From assembly GCA_030549335.1 (NCBI GenBank), contig CM060194.1, positions 72,018,077-72,082,076 on the forward strand: a stretch of 64,000 bases of DNA, in the 5' to 3' direction. The position numbers and the translations under genes are program-made. Of the stretch, positions 1 to 12,338 are shown in pieces; within the stretch, counting starts at the first letter, position 1; the number at the start of each line of letters is the position of its first letter. Source of the stretch: Pontederia crassipes. Taxonomy: Eukaryota > Streptophyta > Magnoliopsida > Commelinales > Pontederiaceae. Below the pieces are notes generated by a model. It was not told the origin of the DNA. It saw only the letters and a program-made list of their open reading frames with translations, and made no database searches.

Positions 1-3000
1 TGGTATCACTACTTGCATTACCGTCAGTTTCTGCATCAGATACCGAATCTCTCTTTTCTCCAGCACCTACGTCGCCACAGAACTGTTGCTTAAACTCAGG
101 CGCAACAATCTCTATCATGGCACTTAGCCTCTTATGTTCATTGCTCAATTTAGTTGCAACATTGGCATTGCTTTGGCTTCCTTCTGCTTGGCCTTCAGAG
201 AAGGGCAGCATAGTGGCAGAAGCAGCAGGAGCAGTGTCAGCTGCGCCAGCTTCAGTCTCTCCCACACTTCTTGGAGATTCATTCTCCCCATTGACGGATG
301 GCGCAGTGCTCACGGCCCAGCTCCCTGCAACTTCTGATGCTAAAAGATCAGCAGTTCTTACTATGCTGGTTTCTTTTTCCTGCAACTTTGACTGTGAGCC
401 TCCACCAGTTGTGTGATCAAGCATGTCATGGGGTTCTAAGACTTCGTGTACTTGAAGATCATCATCAAGTTGCATCGTGTCTTCAACTAGGTTGCTGCAT
501 TTCAGCAAAGCAGCATGTTTTTCATCAAGGCTCGCGTAACCTGTTGGACTTTCTGTTTCCATGACTTGTTCTGTTTCAACAGGGTCTTCTTCAGGATCAG
601 CTGTCATGCCAGCAATATCACTCTTTGCATCAAGTCTCTTGGAGGACCTATCCACACTGGTGCATTCCAAATCCTGGGTATTGCCATCTTGGCTCCCCAT
701 GTCACAATCATGCTTCTGTGTAGTGCTTGTGTTGTCATCATCACCACTGCCAAAGCTATTACTCGCGCCGATGGCATTTTTTGGAGTACAAACTCCAGGA
801 TCTTCCTTTGCATTTCTGCTTTTGGGATTTTCTCTTATGCGTACACTTACGATTCCGGATGGTGGTTCATTTAGGTTGACACCGATTGAAATGTCCCCAT
901 AGTGCTCTTCATCCTCCAATGTCCTCTGCATTGCCTTCAGCTGTTCCTGCTGTTTTGCAAATAATGCTGATATCTCCTCTGTTGTAGAGTAGAAAGCACG
1001 CAGTTGAGTCTCCCTACAATTTAGTGACAGTTGATACCACAATTCAGAAGAGATACACAAGTCAGTCTTTGCAAACAACCAACAGTAACAGAATGACATT
1101 TTGATAGAGCTCTAGAGTGAGACTGATAGAATATATGTTGAATCTGATCACTAATGAGACATAGGAAAGAAACACAGATTATGCAGAACAACCATGCTAA
1201 CTGCCAATACACAGAAGTCCAAGAAACCAATAATAGTTTCAAGCGATAGAAAGTATGCTTGCAGTAAACAAAAATAAAAAAGAATAAGCAAAAAGAACAA
1301 TGATTGACAATAGAAAGAAAACTTACATTTTACCCCCCGAAATCATGTTATTAAAATTGCATTTATCCTTCATAAAACATCTTTTTGCACCCAGTTTATT
1401 TCTGGATCACCTATCTTTTCTGGGAGGCAATACTTAAGTAAATATACCTTGGACGCGGATAATTGTACAAGTATGTTGTCCATACATCTACTTCATTTCT
1501 TTGGGCTATGCAGATACATTTTCGACCTTCCACTTTTCCCCACAGCTTGGAGTAAAAAAGAAGTTCGCCCTCCAAGGAAAAACAGCACCATCACTAAATT
1601 CACATAATTTAAGTGCTCACCGGAGAATTATTCTTTCTCTAGCGCCTTGGAATCTTTGCTTCTCCATTGAAAGATCACGGATTGCTGCAGCTATCTCAAG
1701 TTCTAATGCAGAGACCTTGGCCCATGCTTCTTCCCGGGCCACCTGCTAAGTGTGAGCACACCAGATTCTCAGATTATTTGAGAAAAACAGGAAAAAGAGC
1801 TCAAGAAAAGACTATGACAACAAAAAACAAACATATGTTTCAGAAAAATAATGGTTAAAGTGTTTAATTTAATATGCGAACTAAAGTTGTAAATAGATAT
1901 TTAACAAGATTTTAATTGAAATGAGCACATTAGAAGACATGATTTTGGAACTGCGAAAAATCGATATATGAAGGTGTATGTAGTTGGGATTACAACTTTA
2001 AAGAAGATAGTCCGGTTCATAAACAAATCACGACCTGCCAACAAACATTATTTCATTTTCAGTTATCATTTGCACAGCCGGTATCTTAACAAATTGGCCA
2101 ATGAATATGCAAAGAACATGATTTGTATTTTTCTTTGAGTTATTTCCTTAAACCTCGCCTGAATTATAGCGATTTTTCACATCTAAGCCTGAATTATGAA
2201 CTTATCATATGACGTCCCTAAATTTTACCACGATTTTCACTTAAGTCCTTCCGCTGTTAACTTTTCTATTATTTTCATTTTTTTCTGTTAATGAAAAGAC
2301 TAAAATCCACGAACAATCATCTCTTAATGTTTAAAATAAAATATTTTGACAAGTCTGCAATGTCAAAGACCCTCTTGTTTAAAATATTTTAATTTTATAT
2401 TACTTATTATTATATTATTATATTCTTTTTAAATATTAAAATATAGAATATTCCGTGGAAGGGCATTTTAGTTTTTTCATAAATAGAAAAAATCGAAAAT
2501 AACGGAAAAGTTAATCTAATAAGACGGAAGAACTTAAGTGAAAATCACAGTAAAATTTAGAGACATCATATGGTAAATTCATAATTCAAGGTTAGACGCG
2601 AAAAATCGCTATAATTCACGAGAAATTTAAGGAAATAGCACTTTTGTTTAAAAGAAAAAACTTCCATAACAGGAAAGAAACATTAATCCTACCTTTTCAC
2701 TTTCGAGATCCTTTTGTAGTCTATTTAGCTCAGATTCTAATGATTCCGACTTCTGCAAAGCAAACACAATATCATGTAAAAGGATGAGCTTGTTATGTGA
2801 ATAAATCTGCATGTAAGACGCAAACTGCAGTAAAGGATAATGTCAGAGGGCACAATAAGCATAAGTTAGTAGATAGCCGATTATTAATCTTGTATCCTGC
2901 AAGAACAAAGTGACAGCTAACAATCCAAATTATCAGGCATTCCATAAAGTATTGTTTCTTCAAGAGATTGCATACATTTTTGCTATTGGCTAATGCTTGT

Positions 3001-5518
3001 TGCTCATCTTTAACCTGTAGTTCCAATTGTCTTACTTTCTTTTCAGATACCACAAGGTTTTCCCTAGCATCTTCCTGCATAAGATGAACAAAGAACCAAG
3101 ATACTTAATCAAAGACAAAATTTGGTAAATACCTTTTATCCAAAGAAGCTTTATGCATGAAATTACCAGCTTCAATCTTAATGTCTCCACAAGTAATCGA
3201 CTTTCTTTCTCAGACTCCTGATGACATATAGAAGAAAAGATAGAGTCAAGTGAACGAGAACCTTTGATCTTTACCAAGAAAAAGAAACAGAATGTTTGCT
3301 ATCACAAAAGAAATAATAACCTGAAGTTTACTAATAACTTCTTGCTGCTCCTTATGTTGTCTCTCGTGAATATCTCTCTGACGCTTAATTTCATCATGAG
3401 CCTCAACCTGAGCTCTCTGTAATGCACATTTTAAATCTGTTGCAGCTTTTTCTCGCTCCTCCTTTCTCTGGTTTCTCTCTTCTTCTAGTTGTGCCTCAAG
3501 TTCAGCTATAGTAGTTTTCTGACTGTCACATTTGTTCAAGCTCATGATTCAGTGAGGAAAAAAAAGATAGATTGTAGTTACGTAAGTAGCATAAGGAAAT
3601 GAAGATAAAATGATCAAAACTGCAGATCTTTCCAAATATTAAATATGGGTGAATAGACAGAAATATCAATATTTGGAATACAGGGACATACAGTGCATAA
3701 ATAGAAAGTAAAATAAACCTTTTATTTTCTTAATATTAAATATCTTTTACCAACCTACAGAATATGGATAAAAAATATTTTGAGAAGAAAATATGGATAA
3801 GAAATACTAACAGGAGTAGACTAGGTTATTAAGTGGACAGAGTTAAAAGCTGGGATGAAGTACTCATAGTCCTGAGTGCAAACTCCAGGGACTCCATTCT
3901 GGGAGAGGGCTAACTTTAAACACTATATACCTTTGGACGGGTTAGCAAGTGCCCATTAACCTGGACACTAGACACCTTCAGAGAGTTAAAAATAAACGGA
4001 CAAAAAGTCATTTGTTCCTGTTCCTTGGTAAATATAAGCACTTGACACATCTATCAAAACATATTTTTACAGCTATTTGATCACACAACTTTCAAAGAGA
4101 ACTTTCTCTGCTAAATGCAGTAACCAACTTCAACCTTATTGACATGTCCAACCTACATTCCAGTCCCAGAACAATGATGCACTGTCAATGTAAGGGCTTG
4201 GTGAAAAAAGTCAAATACTGAGCATTTTAAGAATGGTCCATTAGGTCACTCCATGTTGCTGGTGACATGCATAAGCATTTGCTTGTCAAACCAAACACAT
4301 TGATTGACCAAGAACCTCCTTGATATTTTGTCATGTTTAGCTCAGGAAAACAGAAAGGGATCAAAACATAAAGAAAGTGGTTAAATCATTAATCATGTGA
4401 ATGTCTGCCAATATGAGAGAAATAACTGCATTAACACTTCATCTTTTTCTGGAAATCAAAAAGGAACTTTCATGCATCTACCTCTGAATAATTTCATCAG
4501 CATCTGCACGTGATTGCATAAATGCACCAAGTCTTTCAGTAAGATCCTTCACAGCAACCCGCATTTCAGCAGATTCATTTTTAAAATTATTTACTTCTTT
4601 TGTCTTATCATTTACTACATGTTGTAGTTCCTTGATTTGATCAACAAAAGAACTCGATACTGTCGCCTCAACTTTTTTTAGTTCCTAAAGAGATATTAAA
4701 AAAGGATCATAAAAAAGTCAGTAGACATAACTTTCCTTGTTGAGAAAGAAGCAGAGGAAAGAAAATGCAGAGCTACAAAAGATAGGTTTACTAACGTTTT
4801 CATGCTGGGTCTTAGACGCCCGAATTTGATTCCGCAATTCTTCGATGGTCATAACATGAGACTCCAGTTGTTGCCTGAGTTCCTGCACATTCAAACATTC
4901 ATATGCATGAGCAATTAAAAAGAACGGAAACAACTTCAGATTCCTAAGTAGTTGAAACTGGAGACAAACGAACTAGCGAATACCATGTTAGATCTCTGAA
5001 GACTCCTAACATCATCAAGCGAAACTGGACCATCAGGTGCACCAATGCCAATACCTTTGAGCCGCTTGCTTTCAACAAGAAAGTCCTCTACATAGTAACA
5101 TGCATAAAATACACATTGAATTATTAGCTAAAAAGTTCAAAGGCAAGCTTCAAATAAAAATATCGAAAACAAGAAATAGAAGAGAATACCATTGGAAAAT
5201 TATTTATCTTAGTGGAATAGCACAGAGCAAATCAGAACTTCGAGTAAGGGTACATATTAAATGTTTAAACACATTAAATAATGACTTATAAAAGTTGGAT
5301 ACTCTTGCAATAACAAATAGTCCATGGTAATTAGAGCTGAATATTCCATGACTTCAACTATGCTTTTGTGACAGTTTAAATCACACCAGTCTTACTTTGA
5401 TTGTGAAGGTTCCAAACGATAATTATCTTAGCTGCACAATAATAGAACACTAGCAAAATGCTACAGATGAAAGAGGATATCACCTTGGATTTATGTCTAA
5501 TCTACCCACAAACATTGC

Positions 5519-5564
<46 letters not shown>

Positions 5565-8500
5565 ACAAAGTATTGCTTAACCTTCCTAGATTAAGTTAAA
5601 ATTTTCTAAGTTGAGTAATAATTAATTTCATCCTACTTTTGTTTAATATTATTCTCTATTTTCATTATGAACAATTGGTGCAAAACAAGATGTGAAATTT
5701 GCCAAATTGGCCTCCATCTTCTGTAGTTCTTGTATACAGACAAAAATCCCACTAAATGTCTTTAAGGTTAAATTACAAACTGAAACATATATGTACAAAA
5801 GGTACAACAACAACAACAACAAAGCCTTATCCCACAAAAGGTACAAAAGGTAACATAAAAAAATCTCATATATATATGTTTCTCTTTGGTCTGCAAATGC
5901 ACATTATTTGATATGTTGTATAAATAATAACCTGATTTTCTCTTTGCTGCTGCACCATTTTCCAAAGGCATGACTGTATGGATTTCTTTGTACACAAATG
6001 CATATGACTTATCTGAAACACACAAATATCACATCTTAAACAAACACAGAATATTGTACTTAAACAGAAGTAACAAATGAATCCACTTCCAAGGTTATCC
6101 AATGTGAAATTGTTTTTTCGTTTTCGGGAGAGATAATTTAATGTGAAATCGTTTCACATAAACATGTATGATGTGCAAGATATTAAATAAATTTGCAGGT
6201 CACACAAACTATTAGCAAGTTTAACATTACATGAGCAACACCAAAGCTTAATAGCCATGTTTCCCCTCTCTCTCTCTCTCTCAAAAGAACATTTCCCAGT
6301 GTTACATGTTTTTCTTAAGAGAGTGTTACAAGTTTGAACGAATTGTTAAGATGCAGATGGAACATAATTTCCAAGTATATAAATGACTTATGAATTTCAT
6401 TTTGGGAGTAAAGAATATGTGGAGCACCATTGCTCTGAAAATCAATGATTCAGATGTGAGTGACACAAGAGTTATATCCTATCTTAACTAGAAAATTAAG
6501 TTACATCTCAATCATTAATATTAGGATCACGGCTGGAGGAAAAACCTTTAACCCCTTTCTTTTTTTAGGGAGAAAGTATGACTTTTTTTGAGAAGAGGGA
6601 GAAAGTATGACTTAAGAAGATCCAGTAATGAAATCCTGCTATGTATAAGAGTTTTACATTCTCCCTCTCAAAAAGAATTGTGCATGTTCAAAATGACTAG
6701 AATAGAATTTTGATCTTAGCAGAAAACTGCAAAAACCCTGGCATTCTAGTCAGTTTTCTGTTTCAGAGTTTACAATCTATTGGATGAGAGAAATCAGATG
6801 GAGGAGGTGTAAAAAAGGACAGTCTGGTGATATGATAGCTTAAGATTCCTTCGACAGTCAAGAGGTTTGCATGGTTGATGCAAAAACAAAGGTTGCTTAT
6901 CAGAACCTATATGATGAGACGAGCTTCTGTCAATGACGCATCTTTTGCTCCTTGCCAGATTGAGGTGCAGGATTCAAATAACTTATTCGCATGAAGACAA
7001 TTTGCCAGAGTGAGGTGCAGGATTCAAATAACTTATTTGCATGAAGACAAGATAAGTCAAGTCAGGGCTGTTATGCATGCAACTGTATTCAATATGACAT
7101 CAGAAACATGCTCTGGAGGTCAATTCTGAGGACGTGAGTTCCGCCGGGGTGGGTGGGGGGGGGTAGTTTGGTATATTCACAAGAAGCGATTTATATCGAA
7201 AACACCATGTCAATGGCGAAAGGCTATGCATTAGATTGGTCCAAATCTAGTTGATTCATAGTCTATCACATATGTATATTCCTATCATGTAAAGATTTAT
7301 TGATTAATAAAATGGATGACAGACACTTCGTCCCGATCCTTGCCTTCAAAAGAAAAAAATCGATGAAAATGTCAATAGAATACTACCATCATGAGGAAGA
7401 GCAATAAATGATATTATATCCCCGTGCCGAAGTTTAACTTCAGGAACATGTTTCCCTAGCTTTGACCAGTTATGATATGTGCCATTGGTACTGCAGAATC
7501 AAAAGAAATCAGAAAATGGTAATAAAATCTAAGAAAGCAATCAGATAGGATATTAAATAGGTTACCCATTGTACCTAGTGTCTTTCAAGAAAACATCTGC
7601 AGCACTTCTGGGATCAAGCTTGGAAATTAATCTGTAAAGTTTACAATGATTTGCACTGATGGCCATTGAAGCTAATTGAAAATGGGTATCCTCCACGCAT
7701 CTCCCCAAGCAGTGTGTATCCGCACTCAAAAGAATGTGCATTCCCTTCCATCAGAGATAGGTCACCAGGAAGTCAAAATCAGTTATGACAAAGGCTGCTT
7801 AATAACAAAGAAACTTTAGAAAATTTAAAAAATGAATGGTTGGTAACTTAACAGATATCCTTTAACATATACTTTATATGGAGGAACAGAGGGATGGGAC
7901 GGGATATGTTGAAGATTTATAAGGGATGGATCTATGAATGGACACGAGATGCCTCCATAAAACCAACAGAAATACACAGGTACAAATTGCACTAGCTTCA
8001 CACGAAAAAAATGCACAAACAAATATGGATGCAATTTTTATTTTTTGAGAGAGTGCAAATAAATTAATTAGCCTAGAATATGCTCTTGACCAGAAAGATA
8101 GATAAAAATAAAGGCTTTATATATTTCGCAGAACTTAGTAAACCATGAATTGAGATAACCAAGGGCTTCACAAAGATTAAAGCTTTCCTTTTAAAATGAC
8201 CAGGAGAGTAGGGAATAACTGTGCTTGTAATTTCAGGCTCTAATCTATCTATTTCACCACAAAGAGAACTCTTTTGTTGTCGGAATCTCATTGTAGGAAC
8301 AGAACCAGAATCAACAATGTTCAGCGTAAGTACTAGGGTTTAAAGATGAGGGTGGAGAGAACAAGACAATGAGGCAGGAATAAGCGGATCACCTGAGCAC
8401 GCTGACGGGCATTCTTGGATATCGCGATGAGGAGACCCCAGACATCGGGCTCGAGATTCGGCACGGGCTGATCGGATAAATTACGCGCCAACGCCATGAT

Positions 8501-8611
8501 TTCGTCCTTCGAATTCTTCACCGCGGCCATGGGGACCTTCGGACTCGACGAGCTAGAGATCTCGTTCATCCTTGCGGCGTCTTCTCCAACGGCGGGCGCC
8601 ACGGCTGCCAT
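1..8611 (-). CDS. FHA-domain, coiled-coil protein (3' end outside window)
   Basis: Thirteen exons join in frame with GT-AG introns: 8611-8393, 7744-7575, 7490-7387, 6012-5932, 5087-4984, 4882-4796, 4684-4482, 3540-3321, 3217-3167, 3074-2976, 2752-2693, 1742-1621 and 1013 to beyond position 1. They give at least 844 residues. Exons 2-3 (residues about 74-165) encode an FHA phosphothreonine-binding domain: the landmark Gly-Arg (LGR), Ser-x-x-His (SANH) and Asn-Gly (STNGTYHNW) are all visible. Exons 5-12 are rich in Glu, Lys, Gln and Arg and look like a long coiled coil. The last visible exon is acidic and low-complexity and is still open at the window edge. The arrangement and length resemble the plant SMAD/FHA protein of the Arabidopsis At2g45460 type, whose function is not firmly known. 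The start at 8611 is the first ATG in an Ala-rich N-terminus and opens the only frame that splices on. It is divergent from the VTT gene. The family call is from memory, without a search. Confidence 0.85.
1743..2692. repeat. Intron of FHA gene holding a fold-back MITE (2141-2637)
   Basis: The intron contains a roughly 497-bp inverted-repeat element. Its left end (TATTTCCTTAAA at 2141) is the reverse complement of its right end (TTTAAGGAAATA ending 2637). Imperfect inverted similarity runs inward for about 150 bp on each side, including the paired blocks GAATTATAGCGATTTTT / AAAAATCGCTATAATTC. It has no coding capacity. A clear target duplication was not visible. It is a non-autonomous DNA transposon (MITE); the superfamily was not determined. 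Confidence 0.7.
5518..5568. repeat. Compound (CT)n(CA)n microsatellite in an FHA-gene intron
   Basis: A CT dinucleotide run is followed directly by an AC run, about 50 bp in all, inside the intron between FHA-gene exons 4 and 5. Confidence 0.95.
5795..5846 (-). mobile_element. Extremely 5'-truncated retroposon with 13-bp TSD
   Basis: A 26-bp insert (5808-5833) is flanked by two copies of ACAAAAGGTACAA (5795-5807 and 5834-5846). Read on the minus strand it is GGGATAAGGC followed by TTTG and GTT repeats, which is exactly the 3' end of the SINE copies at 11759-11900 and 31603-31809. It therefore looks like a non-LTR insertion that copied only its last 26 bases. Confidence 0.75.
6954..7052. repeat. 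Tandem duplication of about 50 bp in FHA-gene intron
   Basis: Two nearly identical units lie head to tail. Each contains GAGGTGCAGGATTCAAATAA followed by CTTATT(C/T)GCATGAAGACAA. They sit in the intron between exons 3 and 4, and a few substitutions separate the copies. Confidence 0.85.
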
Positions 8612-10028
8612 TGCTCGCCGGCGAAAGAGTTTTCTCCCGGTCGAAGTAGAAAGACAGCTTTACAATATAACTCGGTAGAAAAGAGCGAGAAAGGGGTTTA
8701 ACACCACCCACAACTATATTTCTTTTACACGTCTAATCCTAAATTAAAAGTTTACATTTTAATTTCTAAATTAATTTTTGACATTAAATTTTTCCGTTAA
8801 TTTTTTGTATTGACTTTTTTATAATTGTAAATTTAACTTACCCTTTGGCATTATAATAAAAATATTTTAAAAACAAAAAATAACTATTATGAGTAAAATT
8901 ATTATTTTATAGTCATATTTTATGTAAATATATGCACGTGTTAACATTTTTATTTTTTTAATAATTTTATTATATTAAATAAGTAAGAATATAATTGAAA
9001 TTCTATAAATAATAAAAAAATATATAACAGAATTTGAATAAGAATGAATGGAAGGGATCAATTTTGAATAAATTTAATGACTGAAATTTATAACTTCAGT
9101 TAGACGTAGAAAAATTATAATTCAATGATATTAAAGAAAATGATCCTTTAATAAGATAGGGCTTATTATGCGCGTCCTTTTTCTTTCCATTTGACAAAAA
9201 AGTACAGACATAAGATCACAATTTTTATAATTTAATAATAATATTATAATTACAAAATAAATTAGCATGAATTAAACTTTAGAAATAAAAAAATACATTA
9301 TAAATTAATCAATAAAAAAGACCCCGCCGTTCTCCGCTGCGCTTTTGAGGGAACCCTCCTCTCTGATGATGTCCCGCGTTCACCGTCACGTAGCCGATCC
9401 CAGCGCCCTCCATCATCAACCCCCCCCCCCCCCCCCCCCCTGTAAGAGTAAGTAAGACATCCATGACCTGCACCAATTAAAGTACCCCTATAAAGATTAT
9501 ATACCTCAGTAGGAGCGAGGGGTGGTACCCCACAAGACGCGGCCGTTCAAGAATGAACAAGTGGTCGACCAGAGGGTTTCATTTCGGGTCCCAGATTACT
9601 TACAGCCGCGCCAGAATATTAAGTTGTTTATTTGTCCATCTCTTATTAAAATTTTGCGTCCATCAATACATGACATGATAAACAAACGCTCGTGGTATGC
9701 TCGCTTGGAGGGCCGCCCAACTGCTTTCTCTTTTGTTTTCGACGTCAAATCCATCTCCCATCCCAGTTAATTCGTCGATCTTTCATCTCTGCATATGGAA
9801 TCTTTTGGCGCCGGTGACCGGATCGAAGAGAGCACTTGTGGACCTGTGGCCGGCGACATTGTCATCGGATTCCCCTCCTTGTGAAGCTTCTTCGGCTTCC
9901 TTCGAAGAAACAGATAGCTGGCGTTGCATTGCGTGCACCTACTCTGCTTGTTTTCGGCCTCCAATTGGAGAATCTCTTCATAAAGCAACCAAGGTAGCTT
10001 TTTTTGGCGATCGATTTCGGAGCCGGGG
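8612..10028. other. Shared upstream region of divergent FHA and VTT genes
   Basis: This 1.4-kb stretch lies between two divergent genes and must hold both promoters. About 8700-9150 is AT-rich with weak inverted similarity (TTTTACACGTCTAA near 8727; TTAGACGTAGAAAAA near 9099). That recalls the MITE in the FHA intron and may be an old relative of it. A pure C run of about 20 bases lies at 9421-9440. Short overlapping reading frames at 9522-10107 show no conserved protein and are probably 5' UTR or spacer. No clear TATA box was recognised. Confidence 0.5.
9421..9440. repeat. Poly-C tract of about 20 bases
   Basis: An uninterrupted C homopolymer follows ATCATCAA in the FHA/VTT spacer. Its length is prone to sequencing and assembly error. 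Confidence 0.9.
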
Positions 10029-12338
10029 ATGATGCCGAATGCGAATGGGGATTACGTGCGGCTCCCTGATGCCGAGGTCGGCGCGTCCGTCGCTGGGCAT
10101 CCTCCACGCGAGGGGAGGCAACCGAATTACGAGTTTTGGTGGTGGGCGAGGGTGGCGTTGTTGTGTTCGGTGTTGCTGGCGGGCGTGGCGGCCTTCATCG
10201 TCTGCGCCGGCCCTTCGATTATAAAAAAGGTTGTCACTTTTATCCTCGCATTGCTCTGTGGTTGTTTAATTTTGCATCTGTTTTGTTTTGTTGTTGTCGG
10301 CGGTGTGATTATTGCGTCTAGTGAAACATTTCAGTATGCTTTGATAGGAACGATTTGATAAATTCCAAATGTAGGATTTTTGTGGAAAAAGATACAGTTT
10401 CTTTAGAGGCACGAAGTTTGGTGGTGAAATGATTGCCCAATCTTAAAAAAGCTGCAGATATGTGTCCGGAATTCTTATTTTGCAAATCATATAATTTTAG
10501 GATTAGCATTACATTGCTTGGTTGTACGATCAGCATGAACTCTCTTTCAAATAATGTAAATTTGTCAATAATGAAACCCCCAATTGAAGCCACTTCTCAT
10601 GCTTGACTAATTCGTTTTGTTTATATCTCTTGGCAGGTGGTTGTTCCAGTTTTGGACTGGGAGATGGAAACATTTAGCAGGCCAGCTCTAGGTCTGTTGC
10701 TTTTTGCTTCGTTTGCTTTATTTCCATCTATATTGATACCTTCGTCACCTGGTATGTGGTTAGCGGGGATGGAATTTGGCTACGGTTATGGCTTTCTACT
10801 TATTATGGCAGGGATCAGCATAGGCATGTCATTGCCTTACTTTATAGGCTCTTTGTTCCGTCAAGATATAAATGTTAGTCTCCCTATGTGCTTTCTCTGG
10901 TTTAATGTCTTGTTGCTTAATTTGCTTTTAGTTGATGTATCTCATGAACTTGTGCAGAGATGGTTAGAAAATTGGCCAAAGAGATCAGCTATTGTAAGAT
11001 TAGCTGGCGAGGGTGATTGGTTTCACCAATTCAGGGCTGTCACGTTGCTGCGGATTTCACCATTTCCATACATAATCTTCAATTATGCATCCATTGCAAC
11101 AAATGTTAAGTACGGTCCATATATATGTGGTTCACTTGTTGGAACAGTGCCTGAAGTTTTTGTTACTATTTACAGGTAAGTAAACTTCTATGTTGCATAT
11201 GTGTTTTATGCTAAACAACAAATTTTTCCATAATATTCGCCTTTGCTGACACTAATCAAATTATTCCGTAGTCATAGTTCTTACGATGATTCTTCACATG
11301 TGTCATCATTGCCAAACTGTGTTTAGGTGTCAAGAACTTTGGCGTTTCAGTGTGACCTCAAGTTTGAGTGACATGTTTGCATGTTATTACAGTTTGCTAA
11401 TGTGGGTCTCAAAACACATTTCTTAAGGATGTGCATATAGTATGAAACGGTGTTTCTTTGAACTTAGTTGTCTACTTCTGAAGTCTATGGAGAAAGTGAG
11501 CTTAATTATTAGCACAAGACTTGAAAAGTTTTAAAAATAAATTTCATTAATAAAGGCGGTGCTTGGCATGTACTTTGGTCATGGAAACTTTCAAGTGAGA
11601 TTTATCTGCTATGAACTTTTTTGGTGTTCTTGTCTCTATTTTCTTGATCAATGCCTTTACAGCGTGAGATCAAATAACACAATCATCTTGCACCAAAAAT
11701 GGAGAATTAGATGGTTATCTTGTGTTTTATTTTTTTCTTGTGTTGGTGAAGATTCTCAGCCCAGATAAAGGAGGAGGGTTGTGTTAGGCCCCGACAGTCA
11801 GCGTAAAACCCTATCGAATCTCATGAACATGGATCAACGAATTCGTATGATTCATGTAGCCGACCCCACCTAGTGAGATAAGGCTTTGTTGTTGTTGTTT
11901 GTGAAGATTCTCACCTATAGCCATCACATGACACATGTATTTCAGATTTTGTGATACTAGGGGATAACATTATTTTTCTGAATTTGAGAAGTGTTACAAT
12001 TATGCATTCCATAACAGGTATTTATGACCATCAACATCTCATGAAAATACAAATATTTTGAAAATCAAGTGCAGTATCACATCACAATATCACATACAAT
12101 ATATAAATTACAATGACTAACTTTTAAGCCTATCCTTTCTGGGTACATGACTTTGGAGAGCAGTGGGAGACTTCTTGGGAGCTTGGCTGATGCAACAAAC
12201 ACTGGCAGTTTCCTCTCCATGGAACAGATAATTTATGATGCTTTGGGATTTTGCATTGCTGCAGCTTCAACCACAACAATAACTGTTTATGCCAAGAACA
12301 CTCTTCAAGATATTCAAATTGATGATGAGCTTACTTAA
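10029..12338 (+). CDS. VTT-domain (TVP38/TMEM64, DedA-like) membrane protein
   Basis: Four exons (10029-10229, 10637-10873, 10958-11175, 12164-12338) join in frame to 276 residues, the usual size for plant SNARE-associated/VTT proteins. The N-terminus is hydrophilic. A hydrophobic helix follows ([19 protein letters not shown]), then the VTT region: exon 2 has [20 protein letters not shown], and exon 3 has [20 protein letters not shown] and the VKYGPY...GSLVGTVPE block typical of the family. Exon 4 gives a last membrane helix ending near [12 protein letters not shown] proteins act in the endomembrane system; related family members scramble or transport lipids. The exact role in plants is inferred. 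The 84-bp intron 2 (10874-10957) is a multiple of three and stop-free, so its retention would insert 28 residues. The last acceptor is a tandem GAGCAG site that may add one Ser. A SINE lies in intron 3. Confidence 0.88.
11746..11913 (+). mobile_element. SINE (Au-like) with 13-bp TSD in VTT intron 3
   Basis: A 142-bp insert (11759-11900) is flanked by GTGAAGATTCTCA at 11746-11758 and 11901-11913. It contains GTAGCCGACCCCACCTAGTG and ends GGGATAAGGC-like plus TTTGTTGTTGTTGTTT, the 3' end I associate with Au-type plant SINEs. It is shorter at its 5' end than the 31603-31809 copy, so it is probably 5'-truncated. The family name is from memory; the duplication and tail are seen directly. Confidence 0.8.

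Noticed and set aside
5649-5846. Possible extra FHA-gene exon (IQELQKMEANLANF)
   Set aside because: Exons 4 and 5 already join in frame with matching phase, and the candidate ends in a stop and overlaps the retroposon scrap.
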